Source: Nocardia kruczakiae NBRC 101016 (GTDB lineage Bacteria; Actinomycetota; Actinomycetes; Mycobacteriales; Mycobacteriaceae). From it: a DNA stretch of 64,000 nucleotides. The stretch covers positions 62,001 to 126,000 of the forward strand of contig NZ_BDBL01000006.1 of assembly GCF_001612965.1 (NCBI RefSeq), in the 5' to 3' direction. The notes beneath the pieces are model-generated. The model did no database searches and was not told where the DNA came from. It saw only the letters and a program-made list of their open reading frames with translations. This document shows, piece after piece, positions 25,929-35,204 of the stretch. Within the stretch, counting starts at the first letter, position 1. Each line of letters starts with the position of its first letter. Both the position numbers and the translations under genes were made by a program.

Positions 25929-27509
25929 TCACTCGGTTGTGGGTGCCAGTGCTGATGGCTGGACTGGGCGGGCAAGGCGCGTCGGGGTGAGCCGGCCTCG
26001 CAGGGTCACCGATTCACCGAGCTGCCAATGTTCGGCTTCGGTGGCGGCGGCCGCGACAACCGTCTTATCCGAGGTGAGGAGCAAGGAATCCTGTTTTGCC
26101 AGTTCACACAGCCGGGCGGCTTCATTGACGGCGTCGCCGATCACCGTGAATTCGTAGCGCTGCCGAGCGCCGACATTGCCTGCGACGACCCGGCCCTCGG
26201 CGATGCCGATCGCGGCGACGAAATCCGCGGCGTCGGTATCGAGCCGGGCGCGGATCGCGCGACCGCACGCCAACGCGGCACCCGCTGCGTCGGGAAGCGT
26301 GGCAGGCGTGCCGAATACGGCCAGCGCGGCGTCCCCCTCGAACTTGTTGAGCAAGCCGCCGTGGCGTTCCACCTCGTCCACCACCACACCGAAGAAGCGA
26401 TTGAGAATCGCGACCATCTCGGGCGCGGGCAGGGACGCGGCCATGGTGGTGGATCCGACGATATCGATGAACAGTGCGGCCGCCTCGACTTCGACGCCGC
26501 CGAGCACCGCCTTCCCCGTCAGTGCGGCGTCGGCGACCTCGCGCCCGACATGCCTGCCGAACAGGTCCCGGATCTCCTCGCGTTCGCGCAAACCGCCGAC
26601 CATATTGTTGAAACCGCTCTGCAGTTCGCCCAGTTCGGTGCCGTCGTAGACGGCGAGTTCCAGATCGAGATCGCCCTTCTCCACCTCGCGCATCGCCCGG
26701 CGCACACCATTGATCGGGGCGACGGTGGCGGCCAGTGTCTGCGTCATCAGCAGCGATCCGATCAGCAGGGTCGCACCGCCCAGCGATAGCACGCATACCG
26801 CCAGCCGGGCCGTGCTCACATAGTCGGCGCACAGCGCCAGCACCGCGAGCACCATCAGTCCCGCCACCGGCAGACCCGATCCGACCAGCCACATCAACAA
26901 CGATCGCCCGAACACGCCGATTCCACTGCGGGGGCGCGACTTTCGCGCCGAAAGCACCCGCGAGGTCACCGGCCGCAGGGCGAATTCGATGATCAGATAG
27001 GTACTCGCGCACACCACGACTGCGCTGAACGTGATCCCGAACGCGACCTTGGCGATCAGCCCGGGCTCGGCGAGTCCGGCGAGCAGCGTGAGCAGGACCA
27101 CTCCGCCGAACCACAGCACCGCCTGGATCCGCACCAGTCGCCACGGCACCGCGGCGGCGGCGGCCTGTTGCCGCTCGGTGGGCACCACGTCCGGGTCGAT
27201 GGCCCAGCCCAGCGCGCGCAAACCACGCACAGTGCCCCACCACACGCCGATCAGCAGTGCGACCACGGCGTATACCGGGGCGGCGACGGCATCGACCAGA
27301 ACGATCTTCGCAGCGAAGACGGAAGGCCCGGGGAGTACGAAACCGATCAACGTGATCGACACGAAGACACCGGCAAGGTTGGCCAGCACGATCGGTACCG
27401 TCAACAGCAATTGCACCCGAAGCCGCCGAGTTCCTGCCGCTTCGTCCTCGTGTCCCAGTAGTCGCGATCCCCATGGCGCTGCCGCGAGTGGGTTGTTGCT
27501 GCGCGCCAT
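25929..27509 (-). CDS. Membrane class III adenylate/guanylate cyclase with HAMP
   Basis: About 526 residues. Roughly six N-terminal membrane segments are followed by a HAMP domain (VAPINGVRRAMREVEKGDLD) and a class III cyclase domain. The metal-binding Asp residues are present (LFIDIVGST and FEGDAALAVFG), and the domain ends in IGDAVNEAARLCELAK. It resembles the mycobacterial Rv1318c-type cyclases. ATG 27509 is preferred, with GGAAAGGG 12 bases upstream. The same frame stays open for 900 bp further upstream, but that part is a separate, decayed gene. Confidence 0.87.
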   Translation of the reverse strand: MARSNNPLAAAPWGSRLLGHEDEAAGTRRLRVQLLLTVPIVLANLAGVFVSITLIGFVLPGPSVFAAKIVLVDAVAAPVYAVVALLIGVWWGTVRGLRALGWAIDPDVVPTERQQAAAAAVPWRLVRIQAVLWFGGVVLLTLLAGLAEPGLIAKVAFGITFSAVVVCASTYLIIEFALRPVTSRVLSARKSRPRSGIGVFGRSLLMWLVGSGLPVAGLMVLAVLALCADYVSTARLAVCVLSLGGATLLIGSLLMTQTLAATVAPINGVRRAMREVEKGDLDLELAVYDGTELGELQSGFNNMVGGLREREEIRDLFGRHVGREVADAALTGKAVLGGVEVEAAALFIDIVGSTTMAASLPAPEMVAILNRFFGVVVDEVERHGGLLNKFEGDAALAVFGTPATLPDAAGAALACGRAIRARLDTDAADFVAAIGIAEGRVVAGNVGARQRYEFTVIGDAVNEAARLCELAKQDSLLLTSDKTVVAAAATEAEHWQLGESVTLRGRLTPTRLARPVQPSALAPTTE

Positions 27510-28199
27510 TCTCGGCCAGCCCTTTCCGTAGTTGCGTTGCCCCGAGGGCCGGGCGGCCCGAAACAGACATACCCTGCCTCGGCTTCGCCTTCTCGCGCTT
27601 TCCGGTGCAGGCAGGCCTCGTCGCAGGACGGACCTGCCTGGACGACGAAAGCCTGTGCGGCACAGCGTATTCCTGTGGCCCAGGCGCTGCTGGACTGCGC
27701 GGCGGGCCGCCGTGGTGTTCGGTTTCCACGTCGGTTCCCGGCCTCGCCGAGACGGTACTGGACCGGCGCGAATCCGGCTATACCCGCAAGTTCCCAGCCG
27801 CTGGCCCACGTTGGCCGGCTCTCTCCGGCAGAAAAATTCCATGCGGACCGATCCGTGCCGCTGGGCGACGCGAACTCCTCGACATCGGTCGGGGCCTGGT
27901 CCTGTGGTCACGAGCCCGCGAACAGTCGCCGGCCGGTTGCAGATGACGAAGTCGAATGGCGTGAAGAGAGGCTCGGATGGTTCGGGGCACGGTGTGTCCT
28001 GCAAGGTTTCCCGGGCGTCTCGCAAGCCAACGGCCCCAGCGATGACCCGGTGGGCGAGCCCGCCGTGCGGGACGAGGGTCCGCAGGCGCCCGAGCCCGCT
28101 CCGGTCACGCTCGTGGCTGCCCTGGGGCAACCTGATCTGCCCGAGCCCGCAGCGCATGCTCGTCGTCCGCGCGATCACGCCGCTGTAGGCGCTGCTCCC
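27510..28199. other. Non-coding or fully decayed stretch
   Basis: Long open frames exist on both strands because of the high GC, but none has a family motif or ribosome site. Together with the hydrolase remnant next to it, this looks like the body of a degraded gene or inserted DNA. Confidence 0.45.
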
Positions 28200-29405
<1,206 letters not shown>

Positions 29406-29594
29406 GCACGTCATCCACTGAGGAAGCCGCGATGTGCAGTCTGCTCGCCGGTGTGCGGGCGAGCCAAGTCGAACGCATCGTTCAGCTGTCGCGCTGAGTG
29501 AGGTTTCCCCGCTTTCTCGGCGGGCTCTGCTGTCGAGCGGTGCGCCGGTCCGGTCGGCGCATCGTTTTCCGGGCAGCGACAACACGGCGAGGCG

Positions 29595-30104
29595 CTAGAT
29601 TCGGTGGTCTGGGCGCACTGCCGCTGCCAGGCAGCGCAGCGCGTCGGTGAGCGCGGTTCGCTGGTCAACGGTGAGGCGTTCGGTGATCGAGGTTTCGTAG
29701 TCGAGCAATTCGCGGACCGTCCGCTCGATCAGCGTGTGCCCCTGGGGAGTCAGGGTGACGAGGACGCCGCGGCGAGACGTGGTGGTGGGGGCGCGGGTGA
29801 TGAGGCCTGCGGTCTCGGCGCGGGCCAGTCGCTGCGAAATGGCACCGGCGGTCACCAGACTGCGCGCGGTGATCTGGCGTGTGGTCAGTTGGTAGGGCGC
29901 GCCGGCACGCCGCAGCGTGCTGAGTAGATCGAGAGTGGACTCGTCGATATCGAGCCGGGCAAGGGTGCGCCGCCTCTCATCGCTGAGCATCTCGGCTACT
30001 CGCCACAGTGGGGTGATGACCTCGATGGATTCGGTTCGGGCGCCCGGTAATTCGCGTTGCCAGGCGGTCGCGATCTGGTCCGCCGTCGGTACGGTGTCGA
30101 TCAT
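29595..30104 (-). CDS. MarR family transcriptional regulator
   Basis: About 169 residues with the winged-helix core LTTRQITARSLVTAGAISQR, LARAETAGLI and the wing GVLVTLTPQG. ATG 30104 is preferred because AAAGGA lies 11 bases upstream; an in-frame ATG at 30116 is too close to it. It is divergent from an SDR gene, and a perfect 20-bp palindrome lies between the two, so it very likely represses both. MarR proteins of this layout usually sense a phenolic or toxic compound; the ligand is unknown. Confidence 0.87.
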   Translation of the reverse strand: MIDTVPTADQIATAWQRELPGARTESIEVITPLWRVAEMLSDERRRTLARLDIDESTLDLLSTLRRAGAPYQLTTRQITARSLVTAGAISQRLARAETAGLITRAPTTTSRRGVLVTLTPQGHTLIERTVRELLDYETSITERLTVDQRTALTDALRCLAAAVRPDHRI

Positions 30105-30133
30105 CGTGCCCGGCATCCTTTTCTCTCGTAAGG

Positions 30134-30153
30134 TATATTTAGCGCTAAATATA
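30134..30153. promoter_or_regulatory. Perfect 20-bp MarR operator
   Basis: TATATTTAGCGCTAAATATA is a perfect palindrome in the 65-bp gap between the divergent MarR and SDR genes. It is strikingly AT-rich for this genome. It lies just upstream of the SDR ribosome site, so bound MarR would block both promoters. Confidence 0.8.
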
Positions 30154-30169
30154 GTGAAGGAGGATGCTG

Positions 30170-30886
30170 ATGGCCAGAACCATCGTGATCACGGGCGGCA
30201 GGCGGGGGCTGGGACGGCAGGTGGCTCAGCGCTTCTGCGAATCCGGAGAGCGCGTGGTGGTCACCGGTCGCTCGGACCGGGTTCGGCAAACGGCCGCCGA
30301 GCTGGGTGTCGACGGGATCGAGTGCGACGCGAGCGAGCCCGCGAGTGTCGAGGCATTCGCCGCGCGACTCGGTGATGCCGTGGACGTGCTGGTCAACATG
30401 GCCGGCGGCAACACCGATCTCATCGGGCCCGTGCCGGAGTCCTTGAAAGACGTTGCTGCACAATGGAATGCCAATCTGTCTGCGAATCTGCTGACCGCGG
30501 TGCTGACCACCTCGGCCCTGCGTGACCGGCTCCGTCCCGGAGGCGCGCTGATCAATGTCGGCTCGATCGGAGCCGAGTACGCTTCGACTTCCTATGGCGC
30601 GGCAAAGGCCGCCCTGGCGGCCTGGTCTGCGGGCCTGTCGGCCGAGCTGGCGCCGAAGGGAATTACGGTGAACGTGGTCTCTCCCGGCTACATCGAGGAC
30701 ACCGATTTCTTCCAGGGCAAACTGACCGCCGAACGCCGTGCGCAGCTGATCGCGGCGACACACGACAAACGTCCAGGACGTCCGGGCGACGTGGCTGATC
30801 TCGTCGAATTTCTGGCGTCTCCCCGTGCCCGCCACATCACCGGCCAGACCATTCACCTCAACGGCGGCGCCTACACCACACGCTAG
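30170..30886 (+). CDS. SDR family oxidoreductase controlled by MarR
   Basis: A 238-residue short-chain dehydrogenase: TGGRRGLGRQVA, an NADP-type TGRSDR, NMAGG, Ser in VGSIGAEY and SYGAAKAAL. It ends with HITGQTIHLNGGA. ATG 30170 is preferred, with GGAGG about six bases upstream; ATG 30164 abuts the ribosome site. The neighbouring MarR and its palindrome suggest induction by a specific compound, probably the SDR substrate or a related one. Confidence 0.87.
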   Translation: MARTIVITGGRRGLGRQVAQRFCESGERVVVTGRSDRVRQTAAELGVDGIECDASEPASVEAFAARLGDAVDVLVNMAGGNTDLIGPVPESLKDVAAQWNANLSANLLTAVLTTSALRDRLRPGGALINVGSIGAEYASTSYGAAKAALAAWSAGLSAELAPKGITVNVVSPGYIEDTDFFQGKLTAERRAQLIAATHDKRPGRPGDVADLVEFLASPRARHITGQTIHLNGGAYTTR

Positions 30887-31040
30887 GTGGCGTGGCTCGC
30901 CGATCAGCCGGACGCCCCGACCGGCACCGCCGATGGAGACCGAGAGCGCGCCGGCTCGGCAAAGGAGTCGGCGCGGTCGTATGTCGGAGGCCGAGGTGTA
31001 CATCTGATCCCGACAAGTGTTGCCGAGGAAGGGAGCCCCA

Positions 31041-32162
31041 GTGGTCGCCGAGCCGTTCGAAGTCAGCGTCACCGAAGCCGAGATCGCGGATCTGCGTGAA
31101 CGGTTGCGGAGGACGCGGTGGCCCGAGCCCGAGCCGGTGGACGACTGGTCGCAGGGGGTGCCGCTGGCTTATGCGCAGGAGTTGTGCCGCAGCTGGGCCG
31201 AGGACTACGACTTCGGGTTCGCCGAGCGGCTGAACGTCTTCCCGCAGTATCGCGACACGATCGACGGGCTGGGCATTCACTTCTTGCATGTTCGCTCGCC
31301 GGAGCCGGATGCGTTCCCGCTGGTGCTCACGCACGGGTGGCCGGGTTCGGTGCTCGAGTTCCTGGAGGTGCTGGGCCCGCTGACCGACCCGTGCGCGCAC
31401 GGTGGGGACCGGTCGGACGCGTTTCACGTCGTCGCGCCGTCGTTGCCCGGGTACGGCTGGAGTGACAAGCCGTCGACGACGGGGTGGGGCGTCGATCGCA
31501 GCGCGCGGGCCTGGGACACGTTGATGGTGTCGCTGGGTTACGAGCGGTACGGCGCGCAGGGCGGTGACTGGGGTTCGGCGGTGTCCGGCGCGCTGGGCGA
31601 GGTGGCGCCCGGGCGGGTCGCCGGCGTGCACCTGAACATGGGATCGGTGGCGGCGGGCACGTTCGACGACCCGACGCCCGCGGAGCTGGCGAACCTGAAG
31701 TCCGCCAAGGAGTTCCAGCGCACCGGCCGGGGGTACTCGGCGATCCAGGCGACCCGGCCGCAGACGCTCGGCTATGGTCTCACCGACTCCCCGGCGGGCC
31801 AGGCCACGTGGATCGCCGAGAAGTTCTGGGCATGGACGGACAACAATGGTCATCCCGAGGATGCGTTGTCGCGGCAGCAGATTCTCGATGAGATCTCGGT
31901 CTACTGGTTCACCGCGTCGGCCACGTCGTCGGCCCGCCTGTATTGGGAGAGCTTCACCAGCTTCCGCGACAAGGTCACCGCGCCGTCCGGGTTGTCGGTC
32001 TACCCGCGCGATATAACCCGCCCGTCGCGGCGGGAGGCCGAGCTGCGGTTCACCGACCTGCGCTGGTTCGAGGAACTGCCGCGAGGTGGCCACTTCGCCG
32101 CGCTGGAACAGCCGCAGTCGCTGGTCGAGCAGGTGCGCGGGTTCTTCCGCCTCTTCCGCTGA
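31041..32162 (+). CDS. Epoxide hydrolase (EPHX1/EHN type)
   Basis: A 373-residue alpha/beta hydrolase with the N-terminal EHN lid domain (FEVSVTEAEIADLRERLRRT). HGWPGSV holds the oxyanion site, the nucleophile is Asp in GGDWGS, two lid Tyr lie in the cap and the late His is in PRGGHFAALE. It opens epoxides to diols. GTG 31041 has AGGAAGGGAG about six bases upstream. It follows the MarR-controlled SDR by 154 bp and may be co-transcribed; an epoxide hydrolase and an SDR would fit a detoxification pair. Confidence 0.87.
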   Translation: MVAEPFEVSVTEAEIADLRERLRRTRWPEPEPVDDWSQGVPLAYAQELCRSWAEDYDFGFAERLNVFPQYRDTIDGLGIHFLHVRSPEPDAFPLVLTHGWPGSVLEFLEVLGPLTDPCAHGGDRSDAFHVVAPSLPGYGWSDKPSTTGWGVDRSARAWDTLMVSLGYERYGAQGGDWGSAVSGALGEVAPGRVAGVHLNMGSVAAGTFDDPTPAELANLKSAKEFQRTGRGYSAIQATRPQTLGYGLTDSPAGQATWIAEKFWAWTDNNGHPEDALSRQQILDEISVYWFTASATSSARLYWESFTSFRDKVTAPSGLSVYPRDITRPSRREAELRFTDLRWFEELPRGGHFAALEQPQSLVEQVRGFFRLFR

Positions 32163-32191
32163 CGCTCCGTCCCGACCCGCCACAGCCTGTG

Positions 32192-32416
32192 TCACCGGTG
32201 AACATGCCGGGCGAGGACGCCGAGTAGACGGGGGACGACGACGTACACCGCGGCGGGGACTACGAACGCGGTCAGAACAAGTGCGCGCAGCGCGGGATGC
32301 CAGCCGACCGTGAACGGCGCCATCGCGGTCATTCCGAGGGCGACCATAGGGAAGATCGCGAGCCAGGTGACGGCGGCGCGGACGTGCACGGATGGGGCGG
32401 GAAGAGTGGTGGGCAC
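32192..32416 (-). CDS. Small two-segment membrane protein
   Basis: A 74-residue protein with two membrane helices (about 14-33 and 42-62). It resembles the membrane tail often fused to antibiotic-biosynthesis-monooxygenase domains, here on its own. GTG 32416 has GAGGAG five bases upstream. It is divergent from a TetR gene; two CAAC-N6-GTTG operators lie between them. A role in efflux or stress is possible but not shown. Confidence 0.7.
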   Translation of the reverse strand: MPTTLPAPSVHVRAAVTWLAIFPMVALGMTAMAPFTVGWHPALRALVLTAFVVPAAVYVVVPRLLGVLARHVHR

Positions 32417-32434
32417 AGTGACTCCTCAAGACTC

Positions 32435-32448
32435 CAACTAGATGGTTG
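32435..32448. promoter_or_regulatory. TetR operator CAAC-N6-GTTG, copy 1
   Basis: CAACTAGATGGTTG lies 19 bp from the membrane-protein start. A second copy 47 bp away has the same CAACT...GTTG arms. The outer bases CTCCAACTA and TAGTTGGAG (32490-32498) also form a long-range inverted repeat. Confidence 0.55.
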
Positions 32449-32481
32449 CAGATGTAGTAGACACCTCCGGAACGAATTCCG

Positions 32482-32495
32482 CAACTGTTTAGTTG
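32482..32495. promoter_or_regulatory. TetR operator CAAC-N6-GTTG, copy 2
   Basis: CAACTGTTTAGTTG lies 24 bp upstream of the TetR start, well placed for autoregulation. See copy 1. Confidence 0.55.
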
Positions 32496-32518
32496 GAGAA
32501 TTTGCTAGTCTGGCCCGC

Positions 32519-33127
32519 ATGGCCTGGGACACCGAACGCACTCGACGGTTACTGCTGGACGCCGCGGTGGCGGAGTTCGGTGAGCGCGGGCTGGCGGGTG
32601 CGCGCGTCGACCGCATCGCGGCCGCGGCGGGTGTCAACAAGGAGCGCATCTACAAGTATTTCGGCACCAAGGATCAGCTCTTCGCCATCGTGATCGCCCG
32701 GGAAATCGGGGAACTCGGCGAGGCGGTCCAGGTCGAAGGAGAGGGAACCGCTGCGGTGATCGGCTATGCCGAGCGGTTCTTCGATCACCTCTGCGACAAG
32801 CCCGCATTGGCGCGCCTGCTGTTCTGGGAGAGTCTGGAATTGGGGGTACCGGTTGCCGAATCCGAGCGGCGCGAGAGCATGCTGGGCAAGATTCGCGGTG
32901 TTCGCGACGCGGTGCCGCAGCTTTCGGAATCCGCTGCGAGAGAACTACTTCTGACGATTCTCTCGCTGTGTTACAGCTGGCATGCGTTGCCGACCCTGGA
33001 TCGCCTGGCCACCGCCACGGAGCGCGACGCTGCCCGGCGGTCGGCCCGGCGTGCGGCGATCGGCGAAACGGTGGCGGCCGAGCTGGCGCTGCACGTGTCC
33101 GGTGACGCCTCGGTTGCGCCACAGTGA
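32519..33127 (+). CDS. TetR family transcriptional regulator
   Basis: A 202-residue TetR protein: HTH ARVDRIAAAAGVNKERIYKY with the following FGTKDQLF turn, then a helical ligand domain. ATG 32519 begins the homologous N-terminus and is close to the operator, so translation may be leaderless. It is divergent from a small membrane protein gene, its likely target. It is followed by the integration-scar region. Confidence 0.87.
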   Translation: MAWDTERTRRLLLDAAVAEFGERGLAGARVDRIAAAAGVNKERIYKYFGTKDQLFAIVIAREIGELGEAVQVEGEGTAAVIGYAERFFDHLCDKPALARLLFWESLELGVPVAESERRESMLGKIRGVRDAVPQLSESAARELLLTILSLCYSWHALPTLDRLATATERDAARRSARRAAIGETVAAELALHVSGDASVAPQ

Positions 33128-33260
33128 GGGGCCGGCCACTCGCTACGCCTGGATGAAGTGATCACGCCGGACGTCTTTCCCATTGGAACCGCCGTTGATG
33201 ATCTGCGAGACGGGATCGATGGTCGCGGGGTCCTGGGGGTGGGCGTTGTCGGCGGCGGCG

Positions 33261-33410
33261 TTGTGGGTGTTCCGATACCAGGCCGCCGTGCGGCAACGGT
33301 TCCGCGAAATCGGTGTCGAGGCTGGCGTGCCGCGCGGGTTCACGTGGCACGACTTGCGGCACTTCTACGCCTCCGCGCTGATCGCGAAGGGAGCCTCGGT
33401 CAAGACTGTG
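33261..33410 (+). pseudogene. Tyrosine recombinase (phage integrase) remnant
   Basis: About 50 residues match the catalytic core of actinobacterial tyrosine integrases: RFREIGVEAGVPRGFTWHDL followed by RHFYASALIAKGASVKTV, which holds the HxLR box. The expected LGH box and catalytic Tyr do not follow; the frame continues with unrelated sequence to 33566. The N-terminal DNA-binding part is also absent. It is a scar of an integrative element. Confidence 0.75.
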
Positions 33411-33651
33411 AGAGACGGGACGCAGACGGGACAGGGCGACGTCCTGACCCCGAAAACCGCCTCTCACCACCCGATCTACAAGCTACGCCCGATAATCAGC
33501 TTCATGCTCGGCGAGTTGGAAAGAAGTGCCTGGTGGAAGGCGGTTTCTGTGTCTGAGTGGGCCTGATTCGGCCTGGTCCTCATCCCCCTTGTGACCTGTA
33601 GGTTCTCGTCGCGTCCCATTGAGTCGCGGGAGAATGACGGGATGGCGCATA

Positions 33652-33666
33652 TACCCCTACGGGGTA
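33652..33666. promoter_or_regulatory. Orphan CsoR-like palindrome
   Basis: TACCCC-TAC-GGGGTA is a perfect inverted repeat of the G/C-tract type bound by copper-sensing CsoR-family repressors. No copper transporter, chaperone or csoR gene is next to it, so the gene it controlled may have been lost. The match is by motif only. Confidence 0.4.
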
Positions 33667-33897
33667 CTCGGGCGTTGCGGAGAGGCGGCGCGGCGTGACA
33701 TGAGGTGCGGTAGAACATCGGGCGGCGGGAGTGTCAGCAGCGGCCCTTCCGTCTTCGATGACCGTACGCGCACGCATCTGCGTTCTGCATGCTCGATCCC
33801 GCACGCTCAGTGTGTCGGGTTGAGTAGCTTGAATATCTGCTCTCGCCCGGGACTCCGTCATCGCAGGTCGAGACAGGTCGAGATCGAAAAGGCGGTT

Positions 33898-33920
33898 GGC
33901 GTGTCGTTTCGCGACACGCC
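33898..33920. terminator. Perfect 9-bp hairpin downstream of lsr2
   Basis: GGCGTGTCG and CGACACGCC flank a TTTCG loop. It lies about 145 bp beyond the lsr2 stop. On the minus strand a short T-run (CCTTTT) follows, so it may end lsr2 transcripts. Confidence 0.45.
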
Positions 33921-34063
33921 GGCTACTTTTATGTCTAGCAACCAGTTGGCAACATGGGTTCGGGGGAGGCGCGGAGAGAGGCGTCTGAGGCATCGCGGAG
34001 TCTTCGGTGTTCGCCTCGTCAGCACCGGATCCGGCATCGAACCGATGCCGATCTCGCCCGGTC

Positions 34064-34399
34064 CTAACTCGCCTTGTTGTACGCCTCGATGATGTCGGCT
34101 TGGATTCGGCCGCGGCTGGAGACGTTGTAGCCGTTGTTCTTCGCCCATTCGCGAATGGCGCCGGTCTGTCGCTTGTCCACTGTGGGACGCGTGCCGGTTT
34201 TGGTCCTTGCGCGGGAGATCCGGCCGACCTTGCGAGCGGGGCCGGTCCACTGCTCGAACACGCCACGGAGCTTGCGCGCGTTCTTGTTCGACAGGTCGAT
34301 CTCGTACTCGACGCCGTCGAGTCTGAACGAGACCGTTTCCTCGGCTTTCGATTTGCCGTCGAAGTCGTCGATCAGTTCGACGATGACCTTCTTCGCCAC
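34064..34399 (-). CDS. lsr2: Lsr2 nucleoid-associated protein
   Basis: A 111-residue Lsr2 protein. The N-terminal dimerisation domain (MAKKVIVELIDDFDGKS, then VSFRLDGVEYEIDLS) is followed by a basic linker and the C-terminal AT-hook-like domain, with SSRGRIQADI holding the R-G-R minor-groove motif. Lsr2 binds AT-rich DNA and silences foreign genes. Nocardia-like genomes normally have a chromosomal copy and often extra island copies. Its place beside an integrase remnant and tRNA fragments suggests an island copy, or the native gene next to an integration hot spot. The start ATG is the family start. Confidence 0.92.
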   Translation of the reverse strand: MAKKVIVELIDDFDGKSKAEETVSFRLDGVEYEIDLSNKNARKLRGVFEQWTGPARKVGRISRARTKTGTRPTVDKRQTGAIREWAKNNGYNVSSRGRIQADIIEAYNKAS

Positions 34400-34654
34400 G
34401 TGACAGCCCTCCGTAGTTGTTCGAAAGATGTTGCTGAAGTATCAGACTGGCAAGCTTAGGCTGAGTCGCCGCATGCTGATCTCTCAGGGCGGAGCGTCAC
34501 TGCGGACCGCGTCCAATGATCTGCGGTGTAACCATCACAAGCGCGGCAGCGTTCCGCGCCTCTTTATTGGTGGACACATTCAACGCTCTTGTCCTAGCGG
34601 CTATTACGCCCGATAGGGCGACCGGCCGGCCCGCAACTTGTGGTGAACACTTCT
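34400..34654. promoter_or_regulatory. lsr2 upstream region
   Basis: No gene is visible. It should hold the minus-strand lsr2 promoter. The AGGGCTG sequence just ahead of lsr2 is its probable ribosome site. Confidence 0.35.
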
Positions 34655-34697
34655 CTGGGGGTCAAGTGGTCGCAGGTTCAAATCCTGTCAGCCCGAC
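34655..34697 (+). pseudogene. 3' fragment of tRNA-Pro (GGG)
   Basis: The sequence begins in the anticodon loop (CTGGGGG, anticodon GGG), continues with the 3' anticodon stem TCAAG and a full T-arm (GCAGG-TTCAAAT-CCTGT) and ends in the acceptor strand CAGCCCG-AC without CCA. The 5' anticodon stem, D-arm and 5' acceptor strand do not match. Breakage inside the anticodon loop is typical of a tyrosine-integrase attachment site. A strong terminator follows. Confidence 0.6.
34671..34689 (+). repeat. 19-bp direct repeat (T-arm), copy 1
   Basis: CGCAGGTTCAAATCCTGTC; copy 2 is at 35177-35195. Both are tRNA T-arm sequence, so the repeat could reflect shared tRNA ancestry, or left and right attachment sites of a lost element. 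Confidence 0.7.
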
Positions 34698-34701
34698 AAC
34701 G

Positions 34702-34735
34702 AAAATCCCCTCCGACCAGCGTCGGAGGGGATTTT
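34702..34735 (+). terminator. Rho-independent terminator after the tRNA-Pro fragment
   Basis: AAAATCCCCTCCGAC and GTCGGAGGGGATTTT form a perfect 15-bp stem with a CAGC loop, followed by TATTTTT. It is the strongest terminator in the window and looks like the native end of a tRNA transcript. Confidence 0.85.
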
Positions 34736-34846
34736 TATTTTTGGCACACAGCCGCTGCTGACTGCCAGTGTGCCTAGAGTGTGCCAACGTGCAGAATGTC
34801 GCCTGCTTGCTACGCAAGGTGCAACCCTCCCCCGACTCCCGCGCTA

Positions 34847-34879
34847 GAGGTCGCTGGTTCGAAACGAGCTGCGACCACA
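34847..34879 (+). pseudogene. Possible third tRNA T-arm/acceptor fragment
   Basis: GAGGTCGCTGGTTCGAAACGAGCTGCGACCACA has the layout of a T-arm (GCTGG-TTCGAAA-CGAGC, one mismatch) plus acceptor strand. No 5' half is visible. It lies midway between the two better fragments. The amino acid cannot be assigned. Confidence 0.35.
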
Positions 34880-35155
34880 ATTCTTATAATCCCTGGTCAG
34901 GGAACTCTGTGGGTTCTGGCCATTCGCTGTCTGCGAATTGGCTTCGGTCCCTGTAGCGCTCTCATCTGCGGAAATGTCGCTGTTTTCCTGTTTCAAATCC
35001 AGCGGGGTGCTTGTGACTTTTGGGGCTGCTGGGACAAGAGTGATGATGGGACCACTCCGGTTGCTTCCGGGCCGCGCCGGGCCGGGCCGCGCGGACGAGT
35101 GGGCCGTACTCGGGCGGGATGTGGTGGGACGGGAAGGCGCGGTCGGCTGCCCGCG

Positions 35156-35203
35156 TCGGGCTCATAACCAAAGGTTCGCAGGTTCAAATCCTGTCCCGCT
35201 GCT
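35156..35203 (+). pseudogene. tRNA-Met-like fragment (CAT anticodon)
   Basis: TCGGG-CTCATAA-CCAAA is an anticodon arm with anticodon CAT, but its 3' stem has lost pairing. It is followed by a complete T-arm (GCAGG-TTCAAAT-CCTGT) and CCCGCTG. The sequence resembles initiator tRNA-Met, but the 5' half cannot fold. It shares the 19 bases CGCAGGTTCAAATCCTGTC with the tRNA-Pro fragment at 34671-34689. Confidence 0.55.
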
Positions 35204-35204
35204 A

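Larger units (their letters stand above)
33411..34063. other. Gene-poor island remnant
   Basis: No gene can be supported in these 650 bases. The stretch lies between the integrase remnant and lsr2. It contains a CsoR-like palindrome and a strong hairpin, listed separately. Open frames here look accidental. Confidence 0.5.

Noticed and set aside
29432..29497. 21-codon ORF (MCSLLAGVRASQVERIVQLSR) after an SDR
   Set aside because: It has a fair ribosome site but no recognisable family, and such short frames arise easily. Kept only as a note.
33580..34266. Minus-strand frame of 228 codons overlapping lsr2
   Set aside because: It overlaps lsr2 in another frame and has no family pattern.
34662..34880. 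Minus-strand frame ending VGLTGFEPATT
   Set aside because: This peptide is a well-known false ORF arising from the antisense of tRNA 3' ends, not a protein.
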